From assembly GCF_002422095.1 (NCBI RefSeq), contig NZ_DITB01000006.1:1-21372 (forward strand): a DNA stretch of 21,372 bases, given 5' to 3'. Source of the stretch: Flavobacterium sp. UBA6195 (GTDB lineage: Bacteria; Bacteroidota; Bacteroidia; Flavobacteriales; Flavobacteriaceae). Below are positions 6,914-15,299 of the stretch, piece after piece (position 1 is the stretch's first letter; every line of letters starts with the position of its first letter). The translations under genes were made by a program, and so were the position numbers. The notes below the pieces were generated by a model, which worked only from the letters and a program-made list of their open reading frames with translations, was not told where the DNA came from and made no database searches.

Positions 6914-7921
6914 ATGTACCATTCAAAAATATCAGGATTAGGGTATTATGTTCCTGAAAATATTGTTACCAATGATGATTTAGCAAAAAAAATGGATACC
7001 AATGACGAATGGATTCAGGAAAGAACTGGAATTCAAGAACGTCGTCACATTATAAGAGGAGAAGATACAACCACATCAATGGGTGTAAAAGCAGCCAAAA
7101 TTGCTATCGAACGTTCTGGAGTGGCAAACGAAGATATCGATTTTGTTATTTTTGCAACCCTAAGTCCTGATTATTATTTTCCTGGTCCAGGAGTTTTAGT
7201 CCAACGCGATTTAGGTTTAAGAACGGTTGGCGCTTTAGATGTTCGTAATCAATGTTCAGGATTTGTGTATGCGATTTCAATTGCGGATCAATACATCAAA
7301 ACCGGAATGTATAAAAATGTTTTAGTAATCGGTTCTGAACTACACTCAACAGGTTTAGACATGACAACTCGTGGTAGAGGTGTTTCTGTGATTTTTGGTG
7401 ATGGAGCAGGAGCAGCGGTACTTTCAAGAGAAGAAGATTTGTCTAAAGGAATTTTATCAACACATTTACATTCTGAAGGACAACATGCCGAAGAATTATC
7501 GTTAGTTGCGCCAGGAATGGGAAAACGTTGGGTAACCGATATCATTGCCGATAATGATCCAAATGACGAGAGTTATTATCCTTACATGAACGGACAATTT
7601 GTATTTAAAAATGCAGTAGTTCGTTTCAGTGAAGTAATCAATGAAGGTTTACAAGCGAATAATTTACAAGTTTCTGATATTAATTTGTTGGTGCCACATC
7701 AGGCAAATTTGAGAATTTCGCAGTTCATTCAGCATAAATTCCGTTTAACGGATGATCAAGTATTCAATAATATTCAAAAATATGGAAACACAACCGCAGC
7801 TTCCATTCCAATTGCTTTAACCGAAGCTTGGGAACAAGGTAAAATCAAATCAGGCGATTTAGTGGTTTTAGCTGCTTTTGGTTCAGGTTTTACGTGGGGA
7901 AGTGTGATTATTAGATGGTAA
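6914..7921 (+). CDS. fabH: 3-oxoacyl-ACP synthase III family (FabH-type ketoacyl synthase)
   Basis: The protein is 335 aa, the usual KAS III length. This class condenses an acyl-CoA (classically acetyl- or branched short-chain CoA) with malonyl-ACP to start fatty acid synthesis in the cytoplasm. The Cys-His-Asn triad is visible as C114 (NQCSGF), H262 (VPHQAN) and N292 (YGNTTAASIP). The glycine-rich loop FGDGAGAAVL (161-170) and the N-terminal WIQERTGIQERR are also typical. The residues before the catalytic Cys are NQ, not the AA usual in housekeeping FabH. The gene is not next to plsX, rpmF or accBC. I therefore think it may be a second, paralogous KAS III with different acyl specificity; the symbol is given for family only. 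It has its own -7 box and a strong terminator (7974-8008). Confidence 0.9.
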   Translation: MYHSKISGLGYYVPENIVTNDDLAKKMDTNDEWIQERTGIQERRHIIRGEDTTTSMGVKAAKIAIERSGVANEDIDFVIFATLSPDYYFPGPGVLVQRDLGLRTVGALDVRNQCSGFVYAISIADQYIKTGMYKNVLVIGSELHSTGLDMTTRGRGVSVIFGDGAGAAVLSREEDLSKGILSTHLHSEGQHAEELSLVAPGMGKRWVTDIIADNDPNDESYYPYMNGQFVFKNAVVRFSEVINEGLQANNLQVSDINLLVPHQANLRISQFIQHKFRLTDDQVFNNIQKYGNTTAASIPIALTEAWEQGKIKSGDLVVLAAFGSGFTWGSVIIRW

Positions 7922-7923
7922 TA

Positions 7924-7958
7924 GGCTATATGCAATAAGCCGTAAGCTTTATGCTTAT
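7924..7958. repeat. Degenerate 7-bp tandem array after the ketoacyl synthase gene
   Basis: Five consecutive heptamers fit NGCNNTA: GGCTATA, TGCAATA, AGCCGTA, AGCTTTA and TGCTTAT. The array begins 3 bp after the stop codon and precedes the terminator. Confidence 0.5.
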
Positions 7959-7973
7959 GCTAAAAATAAAATT

Positions 7974-8008
7974 AAAAAAGCGTTCTGAAATTTTAAGAAC
8001 GCTTTTTT
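7974..8008. terminator. Strong intrinsic terminator
   Basis: Perfect 13-base arms (7974-7986 and 7996-8008) with core AGCGTTCT/AGAACGCT surround a 9-nt loop. A-run and T-run flanks make it functional in both directions. It ends the ketoacyl synthase transcript. Confidence 0.9.
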
Positions 8009-8020
8009 AATTTAAAAAAA

Positions 8021-8055
8021 CTAATCACTAATCAACAATCGCTAACTACTATTTA
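8021..8055. repeat. Degenerate 7-bp tandem array before argS
   Basis: Heptamers CTAATCA, CTAATCA, ACAATCG, CTAACTA and CTATTTA follow one another without gaps, right up to the argS -7 box. Confidence 0.55.
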
Positions 8056-8056
8056 T

Positions 8057-8064
8057 TACCTTTG
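8057..8064 (+). promoter_or_regulatory. -7 promoter box for argS
   Basis: TACCTTTG matches TAnnTTTG perfectly and ends 23 bp before ATG 8088. No clear -33 TTTG is seen, because the position is occupied by the heptamer array. Confidence 0.6.
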
Positions 8065-8087
8065 CGCGTTCAAAAAAATAAGGTAAA

Positions 8088-9866
8088 ATGACATTACATC
8101 ACACATTAACAACACACATCCAAAAAGCGGTTCTTGAATTGTTCAATATTTCTATCGAAAAAGTTGAATTTCAAGCCACTAGGAAAGAGTTCGAAGGTGA
8201 TATTACTATGGTAGTTTTTCCTTTGGTAAAAGCATTAAAAGGCAACCCAGTTGAAATCGGAAATCAGATTGGAAATTACTTAGTGGCGAACGTAAATGAA
8301 GTTTCTAAGTTCAATGTAGTAGGCGGATTTTTAAATATCGTGATTTCGGATGCTTTTTATGTGGAATTTTTCAATACAATTAAAAACAACGAAACGTTTG
8401 GTTTTGTAACTCCAAAAGAAGGCGAGAAGGCTGTAATGGTCGAATATTCTTCGCCAAACACGAACAAACCGTTGCATTTAGGACATATCAGAAACAATTT
8501 ATTGGGTTATTCAGTTGCTGAAATCTTAAAAGCTTCTGGAAAAAAAGTATACAAAACGCAAATCATCAACGATAGAGGAATTCATATCTGTAAATCGATG
8601 TTGGCTTGGCAAAAATTTGGAAACGGACAAACGCCAGAAACAACAGGATTAAAAGGGGATAAATTGGTTGGAAATTTCTATGTAGAATTCGACAAGCAAT
8701 ACAAAAAAGAAATTTCAGAATTAATCGCTCAAGGTAAAACCGAAGACGAAGCAAAAAAACTAGCACCTTCCATTTTAGAAGCACAACAAATGCTTTTAGA
8801 TTGGGAAGCTGGAAAACCAGAAGTCATCGAACTTTGGAAAACCATGAACCAATGGGTGTATGATGGTTTTGCCCAAACCTATAAAAATCTTGGCGTAAAT
8901 TTTGATAGCTATTATTATGAATCAAACACCTATTTACTTGGAAAAGAAGTAGTGCAATTTGGTTTAGAAAAAGGCATTTTTGAGAAAGATCCTGATGGTT
9001 CGGTTTGGATTGATTTAACAGCTGATGGTTTAGATAGAAAAATCGTGCTTCGTTCTGATGGAACAGCGGTTTATATGACGCAAGATATTGGAACCGCAAT
9101 CCAACGTGTGAAAGATTTTCCAGATGTTGGTGGAATGGTTTATACGGTAGGAAACGAGCAAGATTACCATTTCAAAGTATTGTTCTTAATCTTGAAAAAG
9201 TTAGGATTTGATTGGGCAGATAGCTTATATCATTTATCATACGGAATGGTAGAATTACCTTCTGGAAAAATGAAATCGCGTGAAGGAACCGTTGTAGATG
9301 CAGATGATTTAATGGCAGAAATGACGACTACTGCACAAACTATTTCGGAAGAATTAGGGAAATTAGATGGATATTCTGAAGAAGAGAAAGCGGTTTTATT
9401 CAAAACAATCGGTTTAGGTGCGTTGAAATATTATATGTTGAAAGTTGATCCTAAAAAACAAATGATGTTCAATCCAGAAGAATCAGTTGATTTTGCAGGA
9501 AATACAGGACCATTTATTCAATATACTTACGCTCGTATTCAATCGATTTTAAGAAAAGCTGATTTTGATACTTCAATTTCAATTTCAGGATTAGAATTAC
9601 ATGAAAAAGAGAAAGAATTAATCAAACAAATACAATTATTCCCTGAAGTAATTCAAAATGCGGCTGAAAATCATAGTCCGGCGTTGATTGCGAATTATAC
9701 GTATGATTTGGTAAAAGAATTCAATTCGTTCTATCAACAAGTTTCGATTTTAGGAGAAGAAAATCACGATAAAAAAGTGTTTCGAGTACAACTGTCAAAA
9801 TCAGTTGGGAACACCATAAAAAATGCATTTCAGTTATTAGGAATTGAAGTTCCTGAAAGAATGTAA
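8088..9866 (+). CDS. argS: Arginyl-tRNA synthetase
   Basis: The protein is 592 aa, a class I aminoacyl-tRNA synthetase that charges tRNA-Arg with arginine in the cytoplasm. An N-terminal additional domain (about 1-105) is followed by the HIGH-type signature SSPNTNKPLHLGH, with HLGH at 130-133. The KMSKS-type loop KMKS lies at 394-397 (LPSGKMKSREGTVVDADDLM). The C-terminal DALR anticodon-binding domain (about 470-592) contains PFIQYTYARIQSILRK and ends in the typical LLGIEVPERM. Length, order and motifs are complete, so the gene should be functional. It has its own -7 box. The following gene cluster starts 65 bp later without a clear terminator, so some read-through into it is possible. Confidence 0.97.
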   Translation: MTLHHTLTTHIQKAVLELFNISIEKVEFQATRKEFEGDITMVVFPLVKALKGNPVEIGNQIGNYLVANVNEVSKFNVVGGFLNIVISDAFYVEFFNTIKNNETFGFVTPKEGEKAVMVEYSSPNTNKPLHLGHIRNNLLGYSVAEILKASGKKVYKTQIINDRGIHICKSMLAWQKFGNGQTPETTGLKGDKLVGNFYVEFDKQYKKEISELIAQGKTEDEAKKLAPSILEAQQMLLDWEAGKPEVIELWKTMNQWVYDGFAQTYKNLGVNFDSYYYESNTYLLGKEVVQFGLEKGIFEKDPDGSVWIDLTADGLDRKIVLRSDGTAVYMTQDIGTAIQRVKDFPDVGGMVYTVGNEQDYHFKVLFLILKKLGFDWADSLYHLSYGMVELPSGKMKSREGTVVDADDLMAEMTTTAQTISEELGKLDGYSEEEKAVLFKTIGLGALKYYMLKVDPKKQMMFNPEESVDFAGNTGPFIQYTYARIQSILRKADFDTSISISGLELHEKEKELIKQIQLFPEVIQNAAENHSPALIANYTYDLVKEFNSFYQQVSILGEENHDKKVFRVQLSKSVGNTIKNAFQLLGIEVPERM

Positions 9867-9874
9867 TAAGAATA

Positions 9875-9929
9875 TTGAGTTTGAAGTTATCCTTGATTTT
9901 TGAATTTGCTCTTGAACTTGAAATTTATT
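9875..9929. repeat. Degenerate 6-bp tandem array (TTGANN) after argS
   Basis: Units starting at 9875, 9881, 9887, 9893 (7 bp), 9900, 9906, 9912, 9918 and 9924 read TTGAGT, TTGAAG, TTATCC, TTGATTT, TTGAAT, TTGCTC, TTGAAC, TTGAAA and TTTATT. The array fills almost the whole gap between argS and the next start codon. Confidence 0.55.
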
Positions 9930-9931
9930 AA

Positions 9932-11383
9932 ATGAACACATCAAAATATTTTTTTCAAACCTTAATTGTGGTAATCGTTTCTGGATTGTCTTTTTTGGCA
10001 TTCAAGACGTTTTTGCCTAAGAAATTATTTGCCGAAAGTAAATTAGATTCTAAAAATGTAGTAGTCGATAGTTTGCTTTTGGAAGCTATTGCCGAAGACG
10101 AAGGTGCAACCATTGAAGATTCAATGGCTAAAACCGTTATTGATTACAAAGTGGTAAACGGAATTCAATTTCCACCAGAAACCTTTGAAGAATATACTGG
10201 AAATCAATATTTAGCGACTTTTTTCGAAAAACTTTTCCAATTAGAAACCAAAAAAGAAGGCAATGTTCGTATTGCCTATTTTGGTGATTCGATGACGGAT
10301 GGTGACTTAATTGTAAAAGATTTTAGAACCTATTTGCAAGAAAAATTCGGAGGTCAAGGAGTTGGATTTGTTAATATTACATCCGAATCAGCTGCTTCAA
10401 GAAGTTCGATTACACATGAATTTTCAGGAAATTGGAAAACCCAATCGTATTTAAAAGTAAAACGTCCGTCGAATCCATTTGGTGTAAACGGTCATGTGTT
10501 TTATGCGAATGATACAGCAAATGTAGCTTGGGTTAAATACAAAGCAAACAAAACAAGATTTGCATCAGAATTACCGCATCCAACTTTATTCTACGGGCGT
10601 TCGTCTAATAAAGATGGGAAAATAAAATATGTAATTGGTACCGATACCATTTCTAAAAAATTAACTCCAAATGCTTTAGTAAATACAGTTGTCCTTTCTG
10701 AAAGTAATTTGAAAAGCATCAAAGTGAATTTCAAAAAAGCCGATTCTATTCCAATTTACGGATTTAATTTTGATGACGGAAAAGGTGTTCACGTAGATAA
10801 TTTTTCGAATAGAGGAAACTCAGGATTGCCAATTGGTAGTTTTGATGTAGCCACAATGCGTGCTTTTCATTCGAAATTAGATTACGATTTAATCGTGTTG
10901 CAATATGGAGCTAACGTGTTGAATTATGGTTCGTTGAATTACGGTTGGTACGAAAAACGTATGGCAAAAGTGGTTGCACATTTGAAAGAGTGTTTTCCAG
11001 GAGTAGCTATTTTAATTGTGTCAACAGCCGACAAATCAACCAAATACGATTTAGAGATGAAAACCGATTCTGCTGTTGTTCCCTTGAATACAGCTCAAAA
11101 GCGATATGCTATTAAATCAGAATCGAGTTTTGTAAACATGTATACCTTAATGGGTGGAGATGGTTCCATGATTCAGTGGGTAGAACAAGAGCCAGCAAGA
11201 GCCAATAAAGATTATACGCATTTTAATCACAGAGGTGCAAAAGAAGCGGCTAATTTAATTTTTACCCAATTAAATAAAGGCTATGAAATGTATAAAGAAT
11301 TGAGAAAAAAGCGTAAAAAACCTGCTGCGCCAGTGAAAAAAGATAGTATAATCACCAATAAAGATTCGGTATATGAAGAATAG
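9932..11383 (+). CDS. Membrane-anchored SGNH/GDSL-type protein of an O-acylation cluster
   Basis: The protein is 483 aa. One hydrophobic segment near the N-terminus (about 9-27) probably anchors it with the rest in the periplasm. SGNH blocks are visible: block I GDSMTDGD (GDS at 118-120), a GAN in the block III position (326-328, VLQYGANVLNYG) and block V DYTH (D427, H430). The C-terminus is a basic, proline-containing tail (KKRKKPAAPVKK). Its stop overlaps the start of the next gene by 11 bp, and an MBOAT gene follows. This grouping resembles pairs such as PatA/PatB or AlgI with AlgJ/AlgX, where an MBOAT exports acyl groups and the SGNH protein moves them onto a polymer. It could instead be an esterase that removes them; sequence alone does not decide. 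Confidence 0.8.
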   Translation: MNTSKYFFQTLIVVIVSGLSFLAFKTFLPKKLFAESKLDSKNVVVDSLLLEAIAEDEGATIEDSMAKTVIDYKVVNGIQFPPETFEEYTGNQYLATFFEKLFQLETKKEGNVRIAYFGDSMTDGDLIVKDFRTYLQEKFGGQGVGFVNITSESAASRSSITHEFSGNWKTQSYLKVKRPSNPFGVNGHVFYANDTANVAWVKYKANKTRFASELPHPTLFYGRSSNKDGKIKYVIGTDTISKKLTPNALVNTVVLSESNLKSIKVNFKKADSIPIYGFNFDDGKGVHVDNFSNRGNSGLPIGSFDVATMRAFHSKLDYDLIVLQYGANVLNYGSLNYGWYEKRMAKVVAHLKECFPGVAILIVSTADKSTKYDLEMKTDSAVVPLNTAQKRYAIKSESSFVNMYTLMGGDGSMIQWVEQEPARANKDYTHFNHRGAKEAANLIFTQLNKGYEMYKELRKKRKKPAAPVKKDSIITNKDSVYEE

Positions 11384-12797
11384 ATTTTTGATGTTTTTAT
11401 TAGGATTTTCTTTTTTTGGATTTGCTCAAGATACTTTATTAGTTCCCATAGATTCTGTTGAAGTAGATCTTCCTGTTGTCGATTCTATTGAAGTTACTTT
11501 TACAGGAAATGATATTCATAACCCGAATGCACTTTTGGCTTTTTATGAAAAAATGTTCCAATTAGAGCAAAGTAAATCGGGAAAGATTAATATTGTTCAT
11601 ATTGGCGATTCTCATATTCAAGCGGATTTATTTACGGCTAAAATTCGTGCCCAATTTCAAAAAGTGTATGGCAATGGTGGTTTTGGATTTACGTTTCCGT
11701 ATAGTGTAGCTAAGACAAATAACAGTGCTCCAATTCGTTATTCCGCTTCAGGAAATTTTCAAAGTTTTCGAAATTTATATGCTGATGCGAATCGTCCTGT
11801 TGGCTTGAGTGGTTTTTCTATGGAAACGACTTCAAAAGATTTTGCGATTCAATTGAATGTAAAAGATGCCCAATATTATTTTACAAAATTGAAAGTCATT
11901 ACGCCTCAAAATGTGAGTTTGTTTGATGTTTCAGTATCTAATAAAAGTATTGTTATTGAACGAAAAGTTCCGAAAAAAATTACTCACAAAGTAAAACCTG
12001 GTGAAGTTTTAGGAGGAATTGCCGATAAATACAATGTTTCTTTAAAAGCTTTGAAAAAAGCAAACGGATTAAAAAGTGATATGATTCGTGATGGGAAAGT
12101 TTTGACGATTCCAACGAAAGGAACACAATCGAAAACTACAACGAAAACAGAGTATATTCCAATCGAATTGCAACCTTCGTTATTTTCAAACGATTATATT
12201 TCGGAAGCGCCTTTAGATAAAATTGCGATTGTTCCCAATCAAGAAATTGAAGATTTTGCTTTGAATGGATTGGTTTTAGAAAATGATAATTCGGGTGTGA
12301 TTTATCACAGTATAGGAGTAAATGGGGCGAAAGCATCGGATTACAATAAATTCCGATTATTCAATGAACAATTACCAGTATTGAATCCAGATTTAGTGAT
12401 TATTTCATTGGGAACGAATGAGAGTTTTGATAAACAATCGGGCGAACAATATTTTGCGCATTTGGACCAAATGATTCAAGGAATTAAAGAGAAAAATCCA
12501 CAAGCTTGTGTTTTGGTGATGACTTCGCCGCCTTCGGTTTTACATCGAAAATATAAAAACACTTTCATTGAAAAATATGCAGAACTCATCGAAGACAATG
12601 CGAATTTGAAAAATTATGCCGTTTGGAATCTTTTGGATGTTTTTGGAGGTAATAAATCTATAAAACGCAATGCGGCAAAAGGCTATATGGCCAAAGATAA
12701 AGTGCATTATTCAAAAGCAGGATACGAAAAACAAGGCGAATTATTTTTTGAAGCCTTTTTACAATCATACGAATTATTTAAATCGACAAAGCAGTAG
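11373..12797 (+). CDS. Secreted SGNH-type protein with an internal LysM domain
   Basis: The protein is 474 aa. A signal peptide (hydrophobic 6-18, ending FAQ at 19) directs it to the periplasm or outside. SGNH blocks are GDSHIQAD (GDS 78-80), GTN at 347-349 (VIISLGTNESFD) and the catalytic D442-H445 pair (DKVHYSKAGY). A LysM domain (about 203-248, with THKVKPGEVLGGIADKYNVS, LKKANGL and GKVLTIP) is inserted between block I and block III. LysM binds N-acetylglucosamine-containing polymers, mainly peptidoglycan, which points to the cell wall as the substrate of this cluster. The gene overlaps the previous one by 11 bp and shares one base with the next (TAGTG), so all three are probably translationally coupled. 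The region N-terminal to block I (about 45-75) resembles that of the upstream SGNH protein, suggesting an old duplication. Confidence 0.85.
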   Translation: MKNRFLMFLLGFSFFGFAQDTLLVPIDSVEVDLPVVDSIEVTFTGNDIHNPNALLAFYEKMFQLEQSKSGKINIVHIGDSHIQADLFTAKIRAQFQKVYGNGGFGFTFPYSVAKTNNSAPIRYSASGNFQSFRNLYADANRPVGLSGFSMETTSKDFAIQLNVKDAQYYFTKLKVITPQNVSLFDVSVSNKSIVIERKVPKKITHKVKPGEVLGGIADKYNVSLKALKKANGLKSDMIRDGKVLTIPTKGTQSKTTTKTEYIPIELQPSLFSNDYISEAPLDKIAIVPNQEIEDFALNGLVLENDNSGVIYHSIGVNGAKASDYNKFRLFNEQLPVLNPDLVIISLGTNESFDKQSGEQYFAHLDQMIQGIKEKNPQACVLVMTSPPSVLHRKYKNTFIEKYAELIEDNANLKNYAVWNLLDVFGGNKSIKRNAAKGYMAKDKVHYSKAGYEKQGELFFEAFLQSYELFKSTKQ

Positions 12798-14311
12798 TGA
12801 AAGCACTTTTTAGCATACAAAATTGGTTTCTTGAAAATGTAGGGAATATCGATTTAGCCACCATTAAAAACTGGTTTTTATTCAATCCAAAACAACCACT
12901 ATTATTTAATAGTGCCATTTTTTTAGGATTCTTTTTAGTTTTCTATATTATTTACATTTTATCTAGAAAAACTCATTATTTCCGCATTACTTATGTGGTG
13001 TTATTTTCTTTGTTTTTCTATTACAAATCAAGCGGGATTTATTTTGGATTGTTAATTTTTTCCTCGGTAGTCGATTATGTTTTGTCGCGATTAATTTATG
13101 AAGAAGCTAAGCAAGGATATCGTAAATTTTACATGATATTGAGTTTGTTAATTAACCTTGGAATGTTAGCGTATTTCAAATACACGAATTTTTTCATCGA
13201 TAATTACAACGCACTTTTCAACGGAAATATGAAGTTTGAAGATATTATTCTTCCTGTCGGAATTTCATTTTATACGTTCCAAACCTTAAGTTACACAATT
13301 GATGTATATCGAAGAGAATTAGAACCTACGAAAAGTTTCATGGATTTCTTGTTTTTCGTGTCGTTTTTCCCGCAATTAGTAGCCGGACCAATCGTTAGAG
13401 CAAGTGATTTCATTCCGCAGATTTATGAGAAATTAAAGTTAACGAAAGAAGATTTCAATCGTGCTTTATTCTTGATTATTGGAGGTTTATTAAAGAAAGC
13501 GGTAATTTCAGATTATATTTCCAGTAACTTTGTTGACCGTGTTTTTGATGCACCAAATAGTTACACAGCATTTGAAAATTTAATGGCTTCGTATGGTTAC
13601 GCCATCCAAATTTATTGCGACTTCTCAGGCTATTCCGATATTGCCATTGGATTAGCTTTATTGATGGGATTCTGGTTACCAGATAACTTTAGAACGCCTT
13701 ATCAATCCGGTTCTATTACCGAGTTTTGGAGAAGATGGCATATTTCACTTTCGAGTTGGTTGCGAGATTATTTATACATTTCATTAGGCGGAAACCGAAA
13801 AGGCAAAATCAGAACCTATTTCAATTTATTCATGACGATGTTGTTAGGAGGTTTATGGCATGGCGCTTCGTGGAAATTTGTGGTTTGGGGTGTTTTGCAC
13901 GGATTGGCTTTAGTGGTAGAAAAATTCTTTGGACAGTTTATTAAGTTGCCTAAAAATGTATTTGTTAGAACTATTCAAGTTATTTTGACGTTCCATTTTG
14001 TGGTGTTTTGTTGGTTGTTTTTTAGAGCAAAAGATTTTACGACAGCATTTCAAATTGCAGATAATATTACAAAATTAACTTTCAATCTTGAGCAATGGCA
14101 AACCATTATTTTAGGGTATAAAAATGTCTTTTTATTAATCGCGATTGGAGTGGTTTGGCATTTTGTTCCTGTAAAAGGAATTGCTTTTATGCAAAAAACG
14201 TTTAGTTCAATTCCGTTATTGGTTAAAGCGATTCTATTAGGATTGATTTATTGGGTGGTTTATGCTACGGCTTCTGCAGGTGCGCAACCTTTTATTTATT
14301 TTCAGTTTTAA
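12797..14311 (+). CDS. MBOAT-family membrane O-acyltransferase (AlgI/PatA-like)
   Basis: The protein is 504 aa with about ten or more hydrophobic segments from residue 36 to the end. MBOAT landmarks are present: PVGISFYTFQTLSYTIDVYR, the WRRWH region (W311-H315, FWRRWHISLSSWLRDYLYI) and the catalytic-type histidine H355 in GGLWHGASW. Proteins of this group move acetyl or other acyl groups from the cytoplasm across the inner membrane for polymer O-acylation. The gene starts with GTG at 12797-12799, overlapping the previous stop by one base. No in-frame ATG occurs before about residue 110, so the GTG start is well supported. With the two upstream SGNH genes it forms a complete exporter and periplasmic transferase or esterase set. 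The acceptor polymer is unproven; LysM in the neighbour favours peptidoglycan. Confidence 0.93.
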   Translation: MKALFSIQNWFLENVGNIDLATIKNWFLFNPKQPLLFNSAIFLGFFLVFYIIYILSRKTHYFRITYVVLFSLFFYYKSSGIYFGLLIFSSVVDYVLSRLIYEEAKQGYRKFYMILSLLINLGMLAYFKYTNFFIDNYNALFNGNMKFEDIILPVGISFYTFQTLSYTIDVYRRELEPTKSFMDFLFFVSFFPQLVAGPIVRASDFIPQIYEKLKLTKEDFNRALFLIIGGLLKKAVISDYISSNFVDRVFDAPNSYTAFENLMASYGYAIQIYCDFSGYSDIAIGLALLMGFWLPDNFRTPYQSGSITEFWRRWHISLSSWLRDYLYISLGGNRKGKIRTYFNLFMTMLLGGLWHGASWKFVVWGVLHGLALVVEKFFGQFIKLPKNVFVRTIQVILTFHFVVFCWLFFRAKDFTTAFQIADNITKLTFNLEQWQTIILGYKNVFLLIAIGVVWHFVPVKGIAFMQKTFSSIPLLVKAILLGLIYWVVYATASAGAQPFIYFQF

Positions 14312-14316
14312 AAAAA

Positions 14317-14348
14317 TAGTCTGAAAAACGGAGATGTTTTTCAGACTA
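14317..14348 (-). terminator. Intrinsic terminator between convergent genes
   Basis: Perfect 13-base arms TAGTCTGAAAAAC (14317-14329) and GTTTTTCAGACTA (14336-14348) enclose a 6-nt loop. On the minus strand the stem is followed by seven T, so it best serves the peroxiredoxin gene. It may also stop the MBOAT transcript, though without a U run. Confidence 0.85.
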
Positions 14349-14372
14349 AAATACTCATACCTAAATTGAATA

Positions 14373-15074
14373 TTATTTTTTCAAAATTGTATTTAATACT
14401 AAATCTTTATCTAATTTTTTAGTACAGAAAAACCAATCTTTACAGTCTAAAGTTTCATCGTTTTCCATTCTTTCTTTTGCAACACCACAAGAACCTGCGG
14501 TTGGCACAATAACATCGTCTCCAGGTCTCCAATCAGCTGGACAAGCTACTTCAAAAGCATCAGCTGTTTGTAAAGCAATTAAGGCTCTGTAAATTTCGTC
14601 AAAATTTCTTCCAATACTTAATGGGTAATATAGAATAGTTCTAATAGTTCCTTTTGGATCTACAAAGAATACGGCTCTCACAGCTTTTGTATTGCTTTCT
14701 CCTTCCATAATCATTCCGTATTTTTTAGAAACTTCCATTGTAATGTCTTCGATTAAAGGAAATTTAACTTCGATGTCTTTCATTCCTTTGTATTCGATTT
14801 TTTCTTTAATGGTTCTTAACCATGCAATATGGCTATATAATCCATCAACTGATAATCCTAATAATTCACAATTAGCTTCTTTAAATTGATTTTCCATGCT
14901 TGCGAAGGTCATAAATTCAGAAGTACAAACTGGAGTAAAATCGGCTGGATGACTAAAAAAGATAACCCATTTTCCTTCATAATCTTTTGGAAAGTTGATA
15001 GTTCCTTGTGTTGTAATTGCAGTAAATTCTGGTGCTTGTTCGCCAATTCTTGGCATAAATACTTGATTTTCCAT
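14373..15074 (-). CDS. Peroxiredoxin, Prx6/archaeal thioredoxin-peroxidase type
   Basis: The protein is 233 aa, longer than AhpC and typical of the Prx6 group. It reduces hydrogen peroxide and organic peroxides in the cytoplasm through peroxidatic Cys C50 (DFTPVCTSEF). The Arg of the active site is likely R133 (KAVRAVFFVDP). The C-terminal extension has C211 and C217 in CKDWFFC, as in archaeal Prx enzymes such as that of Aeropyrum, where a Cys in this tail resolves the sulfenic acid. C178 and C196 are additional. It is a single-gene unit with its own terminator (14317-14348). The promoter is unclear: GAAATTTG on the minus strand (15123-15116) is only a partial -7 match. The start at ATG 15074-15072 gives the normal N-terminus (RIGEQAPEF). 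Confidence 0.95.
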   Translation of the reverse strand: MENQVFMPRIGEQAPEFTAITTQGTINFPKDYEGKWVIFFSHPADFTPVCTSEFMTFASMENQFKEANCELLGLSVDGLYSHIAWLRTIKEKIEYKGMKDIEVKFPLIEDITMEVSKKYGMIMEGESNTKAVRAVFFVDPKGTIRTILYYPLSIGRNFDEIYRALIALQTADAFEVACPADWRPGDDVIVPTAGSCGVAKERMENDETLDCKDWFFCTKKLDKDLVLNTILKK

Positions 15075-15236
15075 TTTTTCTATTTTTAAAATGTTATTAT
15101 TAATTTTTGATGGTACAAATTTCAGTCAAAAAAAATGTTGAAAAAGTAACAACAGTTTCTTTGTATAACAAAATATTATTGTATATTATATAAAAATAAA
15201 TAAAATCTATTTTATTATAGATAGAGTAAATAGATT

Positions 15237-15281
15237 TGTAACAATCGTTACATCTTTATTATTAAGTATGCTTTACTTTTG
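15237..15281 (+). promoter_or_regulatory. FNR/CRP-like operator and -7 box of the dihaem lipoprotein operon
   Basis: TGTAAC-AATC-GTTACA (15237-15252) is a perfect palindrome with 6-bp arms. TACTTTTG (15274-15281) matches TAnnTTTG and lies 18 bp before the ATG. The palindrome centre is 29.5 bp upstream of the box, about -42 from the likely start, which is the classical class II position for CRP/FNR activators. The half-site and 4-bp spacer resemble that superfamily; the cognate regulator is not in the window. Confidence 0.6.
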
Positions 15282-15299
15282 AATAATAAATAGAGTAAT

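Noticed and set aside
7924..8055. CRISPR-like array around the argS promoter
   Set aside because: Units are 7 bp, degenerate and without spacers, so this is a simple tandem repeat and not CRISPR.
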